A stretch of 64,000 nucleotides of DNA from Dyella acidisoli (GCF_030160295.1 NZ_BSOB01000005.1:248001-312000), one strand, 5' to 3'. Shown: positions 17,585-28,138, counted from the stretch's first letter. Notes: generated by a model from the letters alone, not told the origin. Made by a program: numbers and translations.

Positions 17585-18370
17585 TCAAAGCGAGGAACGT
17601 CGATTTCGCAGCAGATCGTGAAGGCTCGGACTGTACTTGCGGCTTGCGCGCAGCGTCTGCCCATCTCGTAATGTAACGAGTGCATCGCGATTGGCGAGCG
17701 CCTGCACGCGAACGATGCGATCTACCTGGACGATCGAGGAGCGATGGATGCGCAGGAACTGTGAGCTATCTAGATGCGATTCCAGAGAGTTGAGCGTTTC
17801 GCGAATTAAGTGCGTCTTACGCTGTACATGCAGGCCGGCATAATCCGCCAAACCCTCTATCCAATCGACGTCGTCTGCCTTCACGAAGGTAATATCGTTG
17901 CCACGGCGAACCGTAAAGCGACGAACCGGCTGGTTACCTGTGCCAGTGTGCTTGGCAATTAGCTGTTCATAAAGAAGGCCGTACTGGCTTTCTTGTCGGT
18001 GTAGCGCAACCGTTCGCCGAACGCGATCAATGCATGCGGCGAACCGTTCGCTATCAATGGGCTTGAGCAAATAATCGAGTGCCTCGATATCGAATGCGTT
18101 TAACGCATATTCGTCGTGCGCAGTCAGGAAGACAAAATGCGACGTGTAACCCTTAGGTAGCAGTCGCACTAGCTCAATTCCGGTAATACCCGGCATCTCG
18201 ATGTCAAGAAAAACCAGATCGGGCGTCAGATGAGAAATCGCATGCAGCGCTTCCTCTCCCGTCGCGCATTCGCCGACAACGATCATGTCCGAGTACGCGC
18301 GTAGGCGCGTGATTACACCAAGCCGTGCGAGCGGTTCGTCATCGACGATAAGGATTCGGATAGTCATCAT
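17585..18370 (-). CDS. LytTR-family response regulator
   Basis: 261 residues. The N-terminal receiver domain (about 4-120) has the acidic pocket VDDEP, phosphoacceptor Asp56 in VFLDIEMPG and Lys in DYLLKPID. The C-terminal LytTR DNA-binding domain (about 155-255) has FTVRRGNDITFVKADDVDWI, RETLNSLESHL and FLRIHRSSIVQVDRI. Its start overlaps the stop of the kinase gene (ATGATGA), so the pair is translationally coupled; a second ATG one codon in (18367) is an alternative. Targets cannot be read here; the nearest diverging gene is the HAF-repeat protein at 19667, upstream of the kinase. Confidence 0.95.
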   Translation of the reverse strand: MMTIRILIVDDEPLARLGVITRLRAYSDMIVVGECATGEEALHAISHLTPDLVFLDIEMPGITGIELVRLLPKGYTSHFVFLTAHDEYALNAFDIEALDYLLKPIDSERFAACIDRVRRTVALHRQESQYGLLYEQLIAKHTGTGNQPVRRFTVRRGNDITFVKADDVDWIEGLADYAGLHVQRKTHLIRETLNSLESHLDSSQFLRIHRSSIVQVDRIVRVQALANRDALVTLRDGQTLRASRKYSPSLHDLLRNRRSSL

Positions 18371-19452
18371 CCGACCATCGAAGAGCTCACAACCGGCTCC
18401 GTTACAAGCGGGAGCTGAAGTGAAGCCATGAATCGTCCAGTCTCAGCCGACAACACCAGTGTAGCGTTGTGGGCACCGTAGATCTGCCTCAATCGAGCCC
18501 TCGTATTCGCCAATCCAACCCCATGGCTTTGATGGGTGGACGTCGCTTCTAGATCAAACGTGTCGTTCGCAACGTCGATCTGCAATCGTTGCTCGGCCAA
18601 ACGCGCACTGATGGTGATTTCACCGCCTGAAGGTGACAGAGCAATCGCGTGTCGTATGGCATTTTCGATGAGCGGTTGCAGCAAGAAGCGTGGCACCTGC
18701 GCGTCATTCGCCTCGTCACCCACATCGATGGATACCTTAAGTCGCGAACCGAAGCGTATCCGCTCGATGGTGAGATACTCGTCGACCACTGCGAGCTCAT
18801 CGCGAAGCGTCACCGTATGGGTGTCGGGAAAGCTCAGCGTGTTGCGCAGAAGCGCAGCCAGCCTTGCAATCATTTCGGTAGCCAATAGAGGCTGATTACT
18901 TACCACCAACGATGAAATGGCGTTGAGTGTATTGAAAAAGAAGTGTGGTTGAAGCTGATAGTGCAGCGCCAACAACTGTGCATCGCGCGCTGTCGCTTCC
19001 GCTGCAAGCAGCCTAGCCCTTTGTTGCCCAACGGTCTGATAATGCTTTATGCCGAAATAGAACGCACTCCATCCTTCAAGGGTCACGCAGACGCTGATGG
19101 CTTCCGTCAGTGCGAATCTCCAGTCAAACGTCAACGTGCTGTCGGACCAGTGCATCTGCGTGAGGCGCGACGCGATCGTGCACGCAACGCCTAGCGCATA
19201 AGAGACAATCGCGCAGAAGGAGAGCGCGCGAAACAGCGGCACACCCTTGCGCCATAGATATCGACAAAGAAAATACAAGAGAAAGCTGGCAAGAAAAGAA
19301 CTACCAAGCTCCGCCACTATTCCAAGCACTTCGGCACCGGTGTGACTGTAAGGTGCAAGAGTGATCGCAGTCGCCAACGCATAGAGCGCCCAGCCGCCGA
19401 TCTGCAGCGGCCAGAAAGATACGAGGCGCCTGGCAATCTCTGGAGTAGGCAT
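18367..19452 (-). CDS. LytS-type sensor histidine kinase
   Basis: 361 residues. About four to five membrane segments occupy residues 12-140 (LQIGGWALYALATAITL, FLASFLLYFLCRYLW, LSFCAIVSYALGVACTI and a later one), with no extracellular sensor domain of note. A His-kinase (PF06580) domain follows with His170 in LQPHFFFNTLNAIS, then a GHKL ATPase with the N box LLQPLIENAIRHAI and the G box GVGLANTRARL. It phosphorylates the LytTR regulator with which it overlaps by 4 bases. The ligand is unknown. Confidence 0.95.
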   Translation of the reverse strand: MPTPEIARRLVSFWPLQIGGWALYALATAITLAPYSHTGAEVLGIVAELGSSFLASFLLYFLCRYLWRKGVPLFRALSFCAIVSYALGVACTIASRLTQMHWSDSTLTFDWRFALTEAISVCVTLEGWSAFYFGIKHYQTVGQQRARLLAAEATARDAQLLALHYQLQPHFFFNTLNAISSLVVSNQPLLATEMIARLAALLRNTLSFPDTHTVTLRDELAVVDEYLTIERIRFGSRLKVSIDVGDEANDAQVPRFLLQPLIENAIRHAIALSPSGGEITISARLAEQRLQIDVANDTFDLEATSTHQSHGVGLANTRARLRQIYGAHNATLVLSAETGRFMASLQLPLVTEPVVSSSMVG

Positions 19453-19666
19453 GCCGTCATTCTATAGGCGGCCTTTCTGTTCTTGCATCCTTTGGGCGTA
19501 CTGAATGCACGGTTCATCGCAAAATTACTGGGTCTCGTCGAAGCGGAGGCTTCTAGTCGTCGTGCGCCCCGTTAGGCTCCGCACAAGTTCCTGCTGCATT
19601 CATTCAATTAACGCCCTAACGCAATTTATACCCGCTGCCAATCCGGCAAAATCAAGGGGGGATCTT

Positions 19667-20755
19667 GTGAAGAATCACGTCTTGAAGAATTCTGGAATAG
19701 CCATAGGTCTGTTCGGAGCCCTGGTCGTTTCAAGTAGCTTTGCGCAGGAGTTTATGCCTGCGATGAGGCATCCAGGTGCGCGAATAGCGATGTCTAAAGC
19801 GCAAGTGAGCACACGGATGTCGGACTCACCGACCTATACATACACTCTGCTCAGCTATCCGGGCACTCTCGACACACAGGGCGTTGGCATCAACCCCGAT
19901 GCCCTTGATCCCGACTTGGGCGGCCAGAGCGGAACAGCTAGGCCGAAGATTAAGGTCGTGGGGGCGTGGTCTTCGCCCGACGGGACATCCCAGACAGGCT
20001 TTCTTGCTCGAGTGTCTGGAACCAAGCCCGTCCGCGAGACCTACGATCTATTGAATGATCCTCTGGGTTCACTGGTGCAACAACCCTATAGCATCAATGA
20101 TTTCGGCCAGATTGTCGGCGACTATTATATGGGTGAAATCGGAGGCTCTTATATCTTTCACAGCTATGAGCTGGACGGCGATAAATTCATACCTCTAAAT
20201 GTGCCGTTTGTCGGCGCCGTTAGCACCTTCTCTCCGGCCATCAACAATACGGGCGAGATTGTCGGTGGATGGACCGACAGCGCCGGAAACTCGCACGGAT
20301 ATACGCTGATCGGAGGTGCGTACACCTCGTTCGACTACCCCGGTGGCGGCCAGATTCAGCTGTATCTTTCAGTCAACAGTCAAGGGGACATCGCTGGCTC
20401 CTACGCCGATGCAAGCGGCAACGTCCATGGCTTTTTGCGGCGTGGGGACACCTATACTTCGATCGACTTCCCAGGTGCGGTCTACACCGCCAGCACGGGA
20501 ATTAATGATGCCGATGAGATCGTTGGAAGTTACTGTCCAACCAGCCAATGTCTTGCAACGGGTGGTGAAGGCTTGCAGGGATTCATATTGAAGAATGGGA
20601 TCTATACCACTTTCGCGATTCCGGGCGAGTACGCCACGGCGTTAGCCTCCATCAACAACAAAGGCGTGCTGATGGGCAACTACTACGATGCAAACGTGAG
20701 TGCGGCCGACACAGCCAATCACGTTTACACGTTCCTGGCGACGCCGACTCCATAG
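19667..20755 (+). CDS. Exported HAF-repeat protein
   Basis: 362 residues from GTG 19667, chosen because AGGGGGG precedes it and a signal peptide (KNSGIAIGLFGALVVSSSFA) follows at once; the frame is open back to 19505 without either. The mature protein contains at least five repeats of the extracellular HAF type: INDFGQIVGDY, INNTGEIVGGW, VNSQGDIAGSY, INDADEIVGSY and INNKGVLMGNY, each followed by aromatic-rich strands (GFLRRGDTYTSIDFPGA). Such proteins are predicted beta-propellers of unknown role. It diverges from the LytS/LytTR pair and could be its target, an inference from position. Confidence 0.8.
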   Translation: MKNHVLKNSGIAIGLFGALVVSSSFAQEFMPAMRHPGARIAMSKAQVSTRMSDSPTYTYTLLSYPGTLDTQGVGINPDALDPDLGGQSGTARPKIKVVGAWSSPDGTSQTGFLARVSGTKPVRETYDLLNDPLGSLVQQPYSINDFGQIVGDYYMGEIGGSYIFHSYELDGDKFIPLNVPFVGAVSTFSPAINNTGEIVGGWTDSAGNSHGYTLIGGAYTSFDYPGGGQIQLYLSVNSQGDIAGSYADASGNVHGFLRRGDTYTSIDFPGAVYTASTGINDADEIVGSYCPTSQCLATGGEGLQGFILKNGIYTTFAIPGEYATALASINNKGVLMGNYYDANVSAADTANHVYTFLATPTP

Positions 20756-21076
20756 GGTGTCGCTAAGACAGGCGAAGCGATCGACGGGGCATGCGTGTTT
20801 CGCATAGATAGCAGTACACGTTACTGCGTTCCGTTCACGTCCTATTGACGGACTCTATTCCCCCCCCCTTACAGGGCACCCTCTTCTTTTAAATCACCAA
20901 ATGTTCGTCAGCATTGTGCATCAGTCGAAAATTACTCATTTTGCAGTGTCATTTACACGCACACAAAAATCACCACAATTCTAATCGACGCTATTGAGAA
21001 TAGCGTCAGTCATAGAAGCACCACACGAGAACACACTTGTTCAGCACCTTTAATATCAATACCAGGAGGGTTATCT
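20756..21076. other. Intergenic region with palindrome before an exported-protein gene
   Basis: AT-richer than the surroundings. A 9-bp perfect inverted repeat GACGCTATT/AATAGCGTC with a GAG spacer lies at 20987-21007, about 70 bases before the next start, so it is either an operator or a leader hairpin. Confidence 0.5.
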
Positions 21077-21964
21077 ATGAAATCGTCATTGATGTCCGCC
21101 ATTTTAGTAGGCGGATGGGTCGCTATTGCTCCAATCGCAAGCCATGCTCAATCTTCACTGCCTCCCTTCGTCCAGTTCCAAGAAGTTTCTAAGAATCCCG
21201 ACCCTTATGCGGGTATCCATGAGGTCGGGCCGCAACCCTCACTCACTCCGCTATCCACCAGAACGAGCAACGGCATTGCGAATACACCAACGCAGCCTGT
21301 GGATGGCCGATTTACATTCAATCCCATCACGGTCTACATTCCTTATAGTGAAAGTACTGGATCGTCTACTGTAGACTGGTATTGGAACGAAACGGACTCA
21401 TATTTTCGCTTCGGGTGTTTGTACATTGTCGTAGATAATATAAGCCCTGAAGCGCAGGGAAAAGTCACTGAGTGTGAGACACAAGGAAGCTACAGCGTAA
21501 CCCTTCCTTGGATTCAAATAGGACATATCTACACTGCTTATCTGCAAGCGCAAGACACTCCCTACCAAGAAAACCGCGGTACACCTCAGTCTGCCGTTTT
21601 CTTCAATCCCGGCTCCTCCGTCGTCATTCGGGCGCAACTGCCAGTCAATATTTCCGTCAGCCCCAATCCTGCGACCATTCCAAGTGGAGCCACCTCTACC
21701 ACGGTCACCATCAACTGGAACAATCTGGACCCAAATAACCAACGAGTATCATGGTACGGCACCAACAGTGCCCCTCCATATAATGGGCAAACGCTTTGCC
21801 TTGGACAACCAGCGAGTCCTGCTGGGGCTACTACCGCCAAGGTCGTGAGCGGTCAACGCTCAACACTTTACGTGGTTCCCTATGATGGATGCGTTGCCGG
21901 CACTGTAGTCAGTTCAGTTCCTCATCCTATTCTCAATCAGGTGTCGTTCTATACAACTAACTAA
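21077..21964 (+). CDS. Exported protein of unknown function
   Basis: 295 residues with a Sec signal peptide (SAILVGGWVAIAPIASHAQ) and a strong ribosome site (AGGAGGG). The mature part is beta-rich, with four cysteines (FGCLYIV, TECETQG, TLCLGQP, DGCVAGT) that could form two disulfides. The C-terminal third (PVNISVSPNPATIPSGATST and onward) reads like an Ig-like or big-like beta-sandwich domain. No catalytic motif is seen and I do not recognise a family. It is a single-gene unit ended by a hairpin at 22043. Confidence 0.65.
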   Translation: MKSSLMSAILVGGWVAIAPIASHAQSSLPPFVQFQEVSKNPDPYAGIHEVGPQPSLTPLSTRTSNGIANTPTQPVDGRFTFNPITVYIPYSESTGSSTVDWYWNETDSYFRFGCLYIVVDNISPEAQGKVTECETQGSYSVTLPWIQIGHIYTAYLQAQDTPYQENRGTPQSAVFFNPGSSVVIRAQLPVNISVSPNPATIPSGATSTTVTINWNNLDPNNQRVSWYGTNSAPPYNGQTLCLGQPASPAGATTAKVVSGQRSTLYVVPYDGCVAGTVVSSVPHPILNQVSFYTTN

Positions 21965-22042
21965 GGTTGGACAATAAAAGTGTACTGCGTCATTTGATGT
22001 AAAGCCCCTCTCCTAGGCGGGGCGTCATCAATGCAAGGATAG

Positions 22043-22070
22043 AGAAGGCTGTCGTTAGATAGCCTTCTTT
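22043..22070 (+). terminator. Terminator-like hairpin
   Basis: AGAAGGCT / AGCCTTCT stem (22043-22050 and 22061-22068) with a 10-base loop, followed by a few T residues, about 80 bases after the stop at 21964. Confidence 0.65.
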
Positions 22071-22237
22071 ACGTTCAAGCTGTCAAAAAAATTTTGCAGT
22101 AGTCATCGATTAAAATTAAGAAGATCCAATTGATACCTTATCCTGAAGGATCGCTGATTTATCGGCACTGATCTACTTTCTCGTCAAACAATGCCCTCGC
22201 CGCAAATTTGCATTCCTTCCCGCAGCACCCGTCTCCA

Positions 22238-22257
22238 GTCCCGGCTTTTGCCGGGAC
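22238..22257. repeat. REP-like hairpin between convergent genes
   Basis: GTCCCGGC-TTTT-GCCGGGAC, a perfect 8-bp stem. It could also end transcription of the TIGR03032 gene. Confidence 0.55.
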
Positions 22258-22282
22258 GGCGATTTATTCAGAGTTTTCTCAA

Positions 22283-23485
22283 TTACGATTTTTTCAAAGC
22301 TTGCGGCAGCGTAATAAGACTCGATGCTTCCGGCGAGTTGGGGCTGACGACCATTGGACGCGAGCAACCAGGCACGACGGCTACGTCATACAACTCGGCA
22401 ACCGGTCCATCGATGCGAAACCAGTTGACGCACGATCGCTTTTCCAGATCGATCACATGGATACCCGTCCAAGGTTCGGAATCGGCTTGCTTGAGTCGGG
22501 CATCCAGCTCCAGCCCTTCAAAGCGCTTATAACGAGGTCTCGACAGGCCAACGAAGGCGTATTTGTCGTAAAAAGCCAGGCCGCGCAAAAAACCGGGGCA
22601 AAACACTATGGGCTCGAACTTTCCGATACCTTTTTTTTTGAAGCCGGTGATTTTGCCGAGCTCGCCGGTACCGGAATTGAGCACCCATAGCGCTCCGTTA
22701 TGCACTCGCGGCGAATGAGGCATCGACAGGCCTTCGCATAGGACTCGGTTGCTCGTCACATCCATCACGATGCCGCCGTCGCTGCGCCTGTCACGCCAGC
22801 CGTCGATCGTGTCGGAACGGCTTACGGCTGTAACGTAAGCCGGTTTGCCGTCGGCCATGGCCAGGCCATTAAGATGGCAGCGATCTTCGCTGACGACCTG
22901 TGAAATGAATGGCGGCTTCCAGATCAATTCAAAGCTGTGTCGCGCGGAAACGGTGGCAAGGCAATTGAATTGCGTGTTGACAAAAATGCTCCGCCCCTTG
23001 GAATCCACATCAATATCATGAGCATCAAGTCGACCGGTCAAATGAATGGTGCGAGGCATGTAGCACGCATCAAAGCTGTCGTTGATTTTTTCGCCGTATT
23101 CCAGCACGTTTTCAAAACGAATGATCTGCGAGTCGCAACAGAGGACCATGCCCCCTTTTTTGTCGATGGCGATTCCCATCGGCTTCAAGATTTCCGACTG
23201 ATGCAAGTGTGCGCCGCCATCCTGGCGTCGCCCGAGGAGATACAGCAGTCCGGACTGATACGACGTGAACGCCAGAGCTATATTCAATTTGGACAGAAGT
23301 GCGATGAGTCCATTGGAAAATGAATAACGCACCTCTTCCTGCTGCAGAACAGGCTCCTGCAAAGGGCTCTGCTCGTCCGCTCCGGTTTCATTATCCAAAC
23401 TTGCGCTCCCCGATAGTCCGCGAATATAGAGCTGTTGGGTTACCCCCGAATCGCGTCCGGGGTAACCCAACCCACGTTTCGCCAT
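22283..23485 (-). CDS. TIGR03032-family protein
   Basis: 400 residues if started at ATG 23485, one base after the autotransporter stop. The body matches the TIGR03032/DUF4915 family: ALAFTSYQSGLLYLLG, DAHDIDVDSKGRSIFVNTQF, CLATVSARHSFELIWKPPFI, EDRCHLNGLAM, GLSMPHSPRVHNGALWVLNS, FCPGFLRGLAFYDKYAFVGL and ELYDVAVVPGC. The fold is likely a beta-propeller; the biochemical function is unknown. The first 45 residues are not typical of the family and contain a strong hairpin in the DNA. A TTG at 23398 with GGGGAG seven bases upstream is a credible alternative start, giving 371 residues. No signal peptide in either form, so cytoplasmic. Confidence 0.85.
   Translation of the reverse strand: MAKRGLGYPGRDSGVTQQLYIRGLSGSASLDNETGADEQSPLQEPVLQQEEVRYSFSNGLIALLSKLNIALAFTSYQSGLLYLLGRRQDGGAHLHQSEILKPMGIAIDKKGGMVLCCDSQIIRFENVLEYGEKINDSFDACYMPRTIHLTGRLDAHDIDVDSKGRSIFVNTQFNCLATVSARHSFELIWKPPFISQVVSEDRCHLNGLAMADGKPAYVTAVSRSDTIDGWRDRRSDGGIVMDVTSNRVLCEGLSMPHSPRVHNGALWVLNSGTGELGKITGFKKKGIGKFEPIVFCPGFLRGLAFYDKYAFVGLSRPRYKRFEGLELDARLKQADSEPWTGIHVIDLEKRSCVNWFRIDGPVAELYDVAVVPGCSRPMVVSPNSPEASSLITLPQALKKS
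23435..23470 (-). promoter_or_regulatory. Strong hairpin at the autotransporter/TIGR03032 junction
   Basis: A 12-bp perfect inverted repeat TTGGGTTACCCC (23435-23446) / GGGGTAACCCAA (23459-23470) with a 12-base loop. It lies 15-50 bases inside the longest version of the TIGR03032 frame and about 17 bases after the autotransporter stop. There is no T run. It may set the ratio of the two products or mark an intergenic gap if the TTG start is used. Confidence 0.6.
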
Positions 23486-23486
23486 C

Positions 23487-26400
23487 TCAAAGTTCTATCT
23501 TTATGCCTACCCTTCCCGATCGCTCGTGACCATTTTTACCGTCCAGCGAAATGTTGACATCGCCGGTTGCGAACACCAGAACATTTTTAGCCAATCTTCC
23601 GGTTATCCCGACACCTAAATCAAACCAGGTTTCGCCCAGATTGGTTTTGATAAGAACAGGATTTTGATGCGTCAAGGATGAAAACGTGGTTTCTCCCTGC
23701 GTCCCGAAGGACTGCCATACATTGCCACGCACCCAGAGGGTGAACATGCGCGGTTGATATGCGCTTGTGGTTGTCTGGTTCGGCATCCAGTCTTTGCTGA
23801 GTTTCGCGCCTATTCGGCCATAGCCATTGTTGACGTCGCGATAATCGATCGAGCCATAATCGTCTTGACCATTACGGAAGGTGAGATGCTGGAAGATCAG
23901 CTGTGCCTGCGGAGTGACTGCCCAACCGTTATTGAAGTCAAATTTATAGCCGCCTTCAACAGAAGCCATGACACCCGAACCGTTCGACTTGAACAATTGG
24001 TTGTTGCTCGTGTTGATGGAGTCGGCCCGGATGTCGTCGTAACGCGTGCCTTGCAGCACCACATCCGTATACAAACCTTGCGGTGCGTAGCGCGTCCAAT
24101 AAACACCAAACGTGTAGGTATTCATGCTGACGTGCCCTGCTGGGCCGCCGCTTGGATTCAAGCTGTCGACGTCGCTGTCGGTTCGACCCGCGCCCAGATA
24201 GAAGCCGGCCATATTCTTCACGCCGTTCTCGGAGGTGCCGCGATAGATATCGAAGCCGATTTGAAAACCACCAAGGCGATATGACACCCCTTCGATAGAA
24301 CCGGATGCACCGAGAACCCTTCCCCACCCTGCCTTGCTATAGGTATCTGCCGAAGTATTCGTAGATGGGGGAGGCGTAAATTGATCCTGTGACACTGCCG
24401 TGCGGTAGTCGAGCGTGTCCAGCATGGCCAGGCCCAGGCGGCCCGCCAACACCGGAACGCGAGCATCCGCCGAAACTTCGTTGCGGTAGTTGGGTACCAA
24501 CGCGACCGATGTCGCTCCCGGTGCAGGAGTTGGTGTTGGCGCAGGCGTTGGAGTCGGGGTTGGAGTCGGTGTGGGGGCTGGCGTTGGGGTTGGAGTTGGA
24601 GTTGGAGTTGGAGTTGGAGTCGGTGTAGGTGTTGGTGCGGGAGTTGGCGTCGGCGCGGGCGTTGGTGTCGGTGAATTCAACGCGGACGTGAGATACCAAC
24701 TCTGGCCATTCTGCTGCAACGTATATTCATACGCGCCTGCTGCAACACGATTACTCAGGCTGAAAGCGTTGGACGCGGTAGTTGCACCGTTGTTCGCCTC
24801 GACCAGTTGAATGCCGACGCCTGTTGTTTGCGCACCAGATCCACCCGTGTTGTTGACATAGATCTGCGTACTTCCAGTTGCCGTACCGCCATTGATGATC
24901 AGCTTGTTGGCGGGTGATCCGGTGCCGGCAAGATAGACGCCCATATTCATGGAGCCGCCGCTACCGACGTAATTTTTCACCGTGAGGGTGTTGTAATCCG
25001 CGGCCACGGTCGGACTTGCCGGCGCTGCAAAATCAATCTTTCCGCTATTGGTGAGCGTCGAGGCTATGGTCAGATTCGATGTTGCCACCTGCAGCGTTCC
25101 CGCCGCTGCGATGGTTACTGCGCCTGCGCCAAGGCTCGTGTCATTGGTAGCAGTAAGTGTGCCCTGCATGATCGTCCAGGGCGCTGCATTGGTCGTGCCG
25201 TTCTGCAATGTCCAGTCGCTGGTGCCGGTTTTCTGCAGGGAGGCAAAATTCTGATATTGCGAACCAATCGTTGACGCATCAAAGCTTGCATTGTTCGAGC
25301 CGCCCAGCGTCAGCACGTCGGTGCCGCCTGCCACGGCCATCACATTGCCCTTGATCACAAACCCTGCTTGCAAAGTCAGGCTGTTTACGCCGCCGGTAAA
25401 CAGAATGGCGTCCGCCAAGGTGACGCCGTCGCCGTTCAAGCCACCCGAAACGGTGCCGTTATTGATGACGGCGATATTGGAACCCGTAATACCGGCTCCG
25501 CCAACGCTACTGCCAAAACCATTTCCGCCGGAGATGGTTCCACTATTGGTTATGCTTGCCGTTCCACCCGGCGCATTGACGCCCGCACCACCTACGCCGC
25601 CCGCGCCCTGGGTACCACCCGTACCAGCCGTGCCTCCCGCATTGCCGGCATTACCCGAGATGGTTCCACTATTGGTAAGGGTTAGCGTTTCGCCGCTTAC
25701 GCTAACGCCGCTACCACCTGCGCCACCGGCCCCGCCAGAACCCGCGCCAGTGCTCGCACCACCCACGCCACCCGTCCCGCCAGAAATATTTCCGCAGTTG
25801 TTGACGGAAACGGCCGTTCCACTCTTTGCACTGATGCCAGTACCACCTGCGCCACCCACGCCACCGGGGCTCGTGCCAAAACCCTCGCCGCCCGCGCCAC
25901 CGGCTGCTCCTGAGAGAGCACCGCAACCGGTAATAGTCAGCGTTCCGCCCGTGGCGTTGACCCCATCGCCACCCGCCCCACCTGCACCGCCTGCGCCGCT
26001 GTTGGGGCCGTAACCTGGAACGTTTCCATCCCCGCCGTGATTTCCCGCACCTGCTGAAATGGATCCGCTGTTGGTAATAGTAATGTTGCTGTTGAGGCTC
26101 GCTATTCCGGCACCGCCCGCACCACCAGCGCCTCCGGCCCCGGTTCCTCCACTGCCTTTGCCTCCCGTGCCGCCATGGCCTGCCTGGATGGATCCGCTGT
26201 TGGTAACGGTCAAAGCATGATTGTTGATAAACAGGCCGGCACCACCGTCACCGCCGCCGCCACCACCGTAATTGGAGTAATTGGGGTGGTAGTTGCCGCT
26301 AGTACCAGCCGGACTTCCGCCATTGCCACCGGCGCCTCCATTCAGAGCGCCCGTACCCGAAATCGTCAGGCTTGCGGTGGTGCTAGCTCCTGTAACCAAC

Positions 26401-26894
26401 ACGCCGAGTCCACCATTGCCGCCGCCACCTCCCGGATAGTCAACGACGCTGCCGCCACCGCCGCCAGCGCCACCCGAGTATGTAGTCGTCAGGACAGGGC
26501 CGACCGGATTAAGCGCCCCTGCGCCACCACCGCCGCCGCCAGAGCCGATGGTGCCAGCGCCTCCGGCACTACCGCCCACGCTTCCACCGCTGCCACCGGG
26601 ATGAGGGCCATAGACGTTGGTGTAACCGCCGCCGCTATAACCATTGCCGGTGACGATACTGATGCCGCCGCCACCGCCACCACCGTTGCCTGAGGAGCCG
26701 TTGCCGCCATTGCCAGTAGCTGGGCTGGTTGCGACCGAAGAGCCCCCTGCGCCACCGAAAGCCGGACCGGACGATGACTTGCCGGCAGTCCCGCCATCAG
26801 CAAAGGCAATGCTGCTGGATAGGCTTAGAGAAAGAACGCTGACAGCACCAAGCATGCGCTTGGAGGAACCATGCTTTTTACGGGCGGAGTTCAT
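23487..26894 (-). CDS. Glycine-rich autotransporter (type Va) protein
   Basis: 1135 residues from ATG 26894 (GGGAG about 5 bases upstream). Order: signal peptide ([18 protein letters not shown]); a long Gly/Ala/Asn-rich passenger with short repeats ([30 protein letters not shown]) typical of beta-helical PE-PGRS-like passengers; an autotransporter-associated beta-strand region ([37 protein letters not shown]); a spacer of alternating Pro-Thr/Pro-Ala (about 45 residues); and a C-terminal beta-barrel of about 270 residues ([30 protein letters not shown], ending GRVGIKIEL). It should insert in the outer membrane and display the passenger. It forms a unit with the TIGR03032 gene. Confidence 0.9.
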   Translation of the reverse strand: MNSARKKHGSSKRMLGAVSVLSLSLSSSIAFADGGTAGKSSSGPAFGGAGGSSVATSPATGNGGNGSSGNGGGGGGGISIVTGNGYSGGGYTNVYGPHPGGSGGSVGGSAGGAGTIGSGGGGGGAGALNPVGPVLTTTYSGGAGGGGGSVVDYPGGGGGNGGLGVLVTGASTTASLTISGTGALNGGAGGNGGSPAGTSGNYHPNYSNYGGGGGGDGGAGLFINNHALTVTNSGSIQAGHGGTGGKGSGGTGAGGAGGAGGAGIASLNSNITITNSGSISAGAGNHGGDGNVPGYGPNSGAGGAGGAGGDGVNATGGTLTITGCGALSGAAGGAGGEGFGTSPGGVGGAGGTGISAKSGTAVSVNNCGNISGGTGGVGGASTGAGSGGAGGAGGSGVSVSGETLTLTNSGTISGNAGNAGGTAGTGGTQGAGGVGGAGVNAPGGTASITNSGTISGGNGFGSSVGGAGITGSNIAVINNGTVSGGLNGDGVTLADAILFTGGVNSLTLQAGFVIKGNVMAVAGGTDVLTLGGSNNASFDASTIGSQYQNFASLQKTGTSDWTLQNGTTNAAPWTIMQGTLTATNDTSLGAGAVTIAAAGTLQVATSNLTIASTLTNSGKIDFAAPASPTVAADYNTLTVKNYVGSGGSMNMGVYLAGTGSPANKLIINGGTATGSTQIYVNNTGGSGAQTTGVGIQLVEANNGATTASNAFSLSNRVAAGAYEYTLQQNGQSWYLTSALNSPTPTPAPTPTPAPTPTPTPTPTPTPTPTPTPAPTPTPTPTPTPAPTPTPAPGATSVALVPNYRNEVSADARVPVLAGRLGLAMLDTLDYRTAVSQDQFTPPPSTNTSADTYSKAGWGRVLGASGSIEGVSYRLGGFQIGFDIYRGTSENGVKNMAGFYLGAGRTDSDVDSLNPSGGPAGHVSMNTYTFGVYWTRYAPQGLYTDVVLQGTRYDDIRADSINTSNNQLFKSNGSGVMASVEGGYKFDFNNGWAVTPQAQLIFQHLTFRNGQDDYGSIDYRDVNNGYGRIGAKLSKDWMPNQTTTSAYQPRMFTLWVRGNVWQSFGTQGETTFSSLTHQNPVLIKTNLGETWFDLGVGITGRLAKNVLVFATGDVNISLDGKNGHERSGRVGIKIEL

Positions 26895-27310
26895 AAGTAC
26901 TCCCGGGCAGCAAGTATCCACGGGCACAGCGGGGGCTTTAACGATTGCGCACCTCGCTCAACGAGGCTTGTTCGCAATCGAACATCAAAAGCTCGCCATC
27001 CCCATTCGACGCTTCGACTTCACCATCCCACGCCAACATGCGCCGTCGGTTCGATATCTACGCGCAAGCCACCTCACTGCCGACGGCCACTTCTGTAAAC
27101 ATCAAACTGCTACTGCCTCCCCGGCGAAACCGAGGATCCTCCTATTGGGCTGGATGATGGTACACCTGACGGATACCTGTTCAAACGATATGCAAATGAA
27201 AGAATTTGTGCATTGTGGCGTTGCCTCGTATCGCCTATTGCATGACCCATCCGTAGGCCCGGTGTATGCGCAAGAAAGGCGGCCTCTTGTTAAAGAAACC
27301 GCCTTCACAT
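26895..27310. other. Upstream region of the autotransporter
   Basis: Probably holds the autotransporter promoter; no individual site is convincing. The left-hand frames are shadows. Its right edge contains the terminator of the alpha/beta hydrolase (27276-27305). Confidence 0.5.
27276..27305 (-). terminator. Terminator of the alpha/beta hydrolase gene
   Basis: On the minus strand, stem AAGGCGG/CCGCCTT with a 16-base loop, then TTCTT, six bases after the hydrolase stop. Confidence 0.75.
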
Positions 27311-28138
27311 TTAGCTTTTGATGAACGCCAGAATGTCCGCGTTGATGACATCCGCATTGACTGTCGCCATGCCGTGTGAAAAGCCCGGATAGATCTTGAG
27401 CGTCGAGTTCTTGAGGAGCTTGGCTGCCAGCACGCCGGCATCCTTATAGGGCACCACCTGGTCGTCGTCGCCGTGCAAGACCAAAGCGGGCTGGCTGATC
27501 TTCTTCAGGTCCTCAGTGAAATCCGTTTCCGAGAAGGCCTTGATGCAGTCATAGTGGGCCTTGGTTCCACCCATCATGCCTTGGCGCCACCAATTGCGAA
27601 TGATGCCCTCGGACACTGTGGCGCCCGGACGATTGAATCCGTAGAACGGCCCTGACGGAATGTCGAGGAAGAACTGCGCTCGGTTCGCGACGAGCTGCTT
27701 CCTGAAGCCATCGAAAACTTCAATCGGCGTTCCGTCGGGATTGTTCGCGTTTTTCACCATGATCGGTGTCACCGCACCAATCAACACAATCTTGGCAGTT
27801 CGTTCCAGGCCATGGCGCGCAACGTAGGCAGCTACTTCACCACCACCGGTCGAGTGCCCAATGTGGATGGCGTTTCGAAGGTCAAGCGCCTCAGTCAGGG
27901 CTGCCAAGTCCGCGGCGTAGTGATCCATGTCGTTACCATCGGCCGTCTGCGTGGAACGCCCATGGCCCCGGCGATCATGAGCGATCACGCGATATCCATG
28001 ATCGAGAAAGAACAACATCTGGGCATCCCAGTCGTCCGAAGACAGAGGCCAACCATGACTAAAAACAATCGGCTGACCTTTACCCCAGTCTTTGTAGAAA
28101 ATCTCGACACCATCTTTTGTAACGATCTTGCGGCTCAT
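27311..28138 (-). CDS. Alpha/beta hydrolase (non-haem chloroperoxidase/esterase type)
   Basis: 275 residues, the standard length for the cofactor-free haloperoxidase/arylesterase group. Motifs: oxyanion [11 protein letters not shown] (29-38), HDRRGHGRS (54-62), nucleophile elbow GHSTGGG with Ser96, acid within [10 protein letters not shown] (222-231) and His255 in GFSHGM. Such enzymes hydrolyse small esters or, as perhydrolases, form peracids; in vivo substrates are rarely known. No signal peptide, so cytoplasmic. A single-gene unit with its own terminator. Confidence 0.93.
   Translation of the reverse strand: MSRKIVTKDGVEIFYKDWGKGQPIVFSHGWPLSSDDWDAQMLFFLDHGYRVIAHDRRGHGRSTQTADGNDMDHYAADLAALTEALDLRNAIHIGHSTGGGEVAAYVARHGLERTAKIVLIGAVTPIMVKNANNPDGTPIEVFDGFRKQLVANRAQFFLDIPSGPFYGFNRPGATVSEGIIRNWWRQGMMGGTKAHYDCIKAFSETDFTEDLKKISQPALVLHGDDDQVVPYKDAGVLAAKLLKNSTLKIYPGFSHGMATVNADVINADILAFIKS

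Larger units (their letters stand above)
21965..22282. other. Convergent intergenic region with hairpins
   Basis: Lies between a plus-strand and a minus-strand gene. Holds a terminator-like hairpin (22043-22068), an earlier GC hairpin around 22000-22023, and a REP-like hairpin (22238-22257). No gene. Confidence 0.6.

Noticed and set aside
22264-22277. A further TCAGAG-containing site resembling the RcsB-like box near 22264
   Set aside because: It differs at about three of the conserved positions (TCAGAGTTTTCTCA) and has no gene in the right position, so it was not counted.
24490-27321. Plus-strand Val/Gly- and Pro-rich frames opposite the autotransporter
   Set aside because: They mirror the Pro-Thr spacer and the Gly-rich passenger; no start signals.
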